This document shows, piece after piece, positions 63,387 through 64,000 of a stretch of 64,000 bases of DNA (positions within the stretch are counted from its first letter, which is position 1; each line of letters opens with the position of its first letter). Under the pieces are notes generated by a model that was given only the letters and a program-made list of their open reading frames with translations, had not been told where the DNA came from and searched no databases. The translations under genes were made by a program, and so were the position numbers. Origin of the DNA: Albibacterium sp963696875 (GTDB taxonomy: Bacteria; Bacteroidota; Bacteroidia; Sphingobacteriales; Sphingobacteriaceae); assembly GCA_963696875.1 (NCBI GenBank), contig CAVOLQ010000004.1, positions 363,972-427,971 on the forward strand, written 5' to 3'.

Positions 63387-64000
63387 ATGGAACAAAATTT
63401 ACCAAGAAGTCTGATCACTAAAAAGTATTTTGAAAAATTCAAAAGCGGAAAAGAAAAGGGCCTAGTATACTTTTACGAACTATTTTACCCGCACTTGTCG
63501 TTTCGTTCAAAATCCTATGTTAAAGATTGCACAATAGCCAGCAGCATTACACAAGAAGCATTTTTGCGACTTTGGTTGTTACGAACCTCCATTGGGGACA
63601 TTGACCATCTTAAAGACTTCCTCATCAAACAAATCAAGGAAGCAGGAGCTGCCTATTACAGAAAAAGCAACACACGTTTTCATCGTAGCCTTTTACAGTT
63701 GGACAGTATCGAGAACTTTCAGGAGTTCATGCTCGGCTATGAAATGGAAGAGGAAGTGGAAAGGAAGGACACCGTTTACCTTGAGGAATTGGAATCAGCA
63801 AAAAAAGACCAGCTAAACAAATTACAGGCAATATTGCCCAATCTTAACGGAGCAGCAACAGCTTTTCATCAAACTATGCTTAAAATACAGCTTCAGCTAT
63901 GACCGCATCTCCTGGCATCTCGGCGGAATCTCAGATTATGAAGTCAGCCTACATGTAGAAAAAACAATCGGAACACTAAAAGCGGCACTATGTGGAACAA
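63387..64000 (+). pseudogene. Sigma-70-like (ECF-type) factor with frameshift, cut by window edge
   Basis: The first frame (to 63902) has sigma region 2-like segments (GLVYFYELFYPHLSFRSKSY, ASSITQEAFLRLW, DFLIKQIKEAGAAYYRKS). Near 63849 one extra base shifts the frame; the +1 frame then continues EQQQLFIKLCLKYSFSYDRI and WHLGGISDYEVSLHVEKTIG, a region 4 HTH, and stays open to the window end. The corrected protein would be an ECF-like sigma factor. Target genes unknown. Confidence 0.7.

Overview
The window reads as a chromosomal segment of a Bacteroidota species, most likely a Sphingobacteriaceae-like organism (inference). The reasons are: promoters of the TTG-N18/19-TAnnTTTG type before several genes, low G+C content, TonB-dependent receptor biology, a DUF4954 protein, and an alternative complex III (ACIII) operon fused to an aa3-type oxidase operon in the usual Bacteroidota order.

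Region 1 (1-15.5 kb, all minus strand) is one long respiratory operon. Read 5'->3' on the minus strand it is actA, actB, actC, actD, actE, actF, coxB (II), coxA (I), ctaA, ctaB, two subunit III paralogues, a subunit IV and a truncated SCO1/SenC copper chaperone at the window edge. It encodes quinol oxidation, electron transfer to cytochrome c, oxygen reduction, and the haem A and CuA assembly factors. actC is broken by a dense cluster of small indels. Region 2 (15.6-36.7 kb) is housekeeping: a deoxyhypusine-synthase-like enzyme, an outer-membrane barrel, a methyltransferase, OxyR, tRNA-Val, MsrA, a quinone-oxidoreductase-like MDR, Fe/Mn superoxide dismutase, TadA, RlmD, a TetR regulator, PheS, Kbl, XseA/XseB, a TPP-riboswitch-controlled TonB receptor (one frameshift), PrfA and tRNA-Asp.

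Region 3 (36,732-58,075) is a 21.3-kb mobilizable genomic island inserted in the 3' end of tRNA-Asp. It has near-identical 20-bp att repeats, a duplicated terminator and an identical 25-bp repeat just inside each end. Its core is a tyrosine recombinase (two frameshifts), a coiled-coil protein, an HTH protein, a RecA-fold ATPase, a VirE-N/primase-like protein, a MobC-like accessory protein, a relaxase and a membrane coiled-coil protein. Its cargo is mostly defence-like: a two-gene system matching type II Thoeris (TIR + membrane macro domain), a Fic protein, a 1209-aa type IIG-like restriction-modification enzyme in tight operon with a coiled-coil TIR protein, a convergent 502-aa membrane protein of unknown family, a nonsense-interrupted Mrr fragment, and an AbiEi/AbiEii pair. 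The last two lie between 200-bp direct repeats. The RM-TIR pair plus the 502-aa protein is the best candidate for an undescribed system.

Region 4 (58.1-64 kb) returns to host genes: low-affinity iron permease-like protein, DinB, dodecin, DUF4954, tRNA-Arg, then an XRE regulator and a divergent sigma-like gene that share a 24-bp palindrome. Both of these carry apparent one-base frameshifts. Several otherwise ordinary genes here differ from an intact reading frame by one base, so sequence error must be weighed against real decay.
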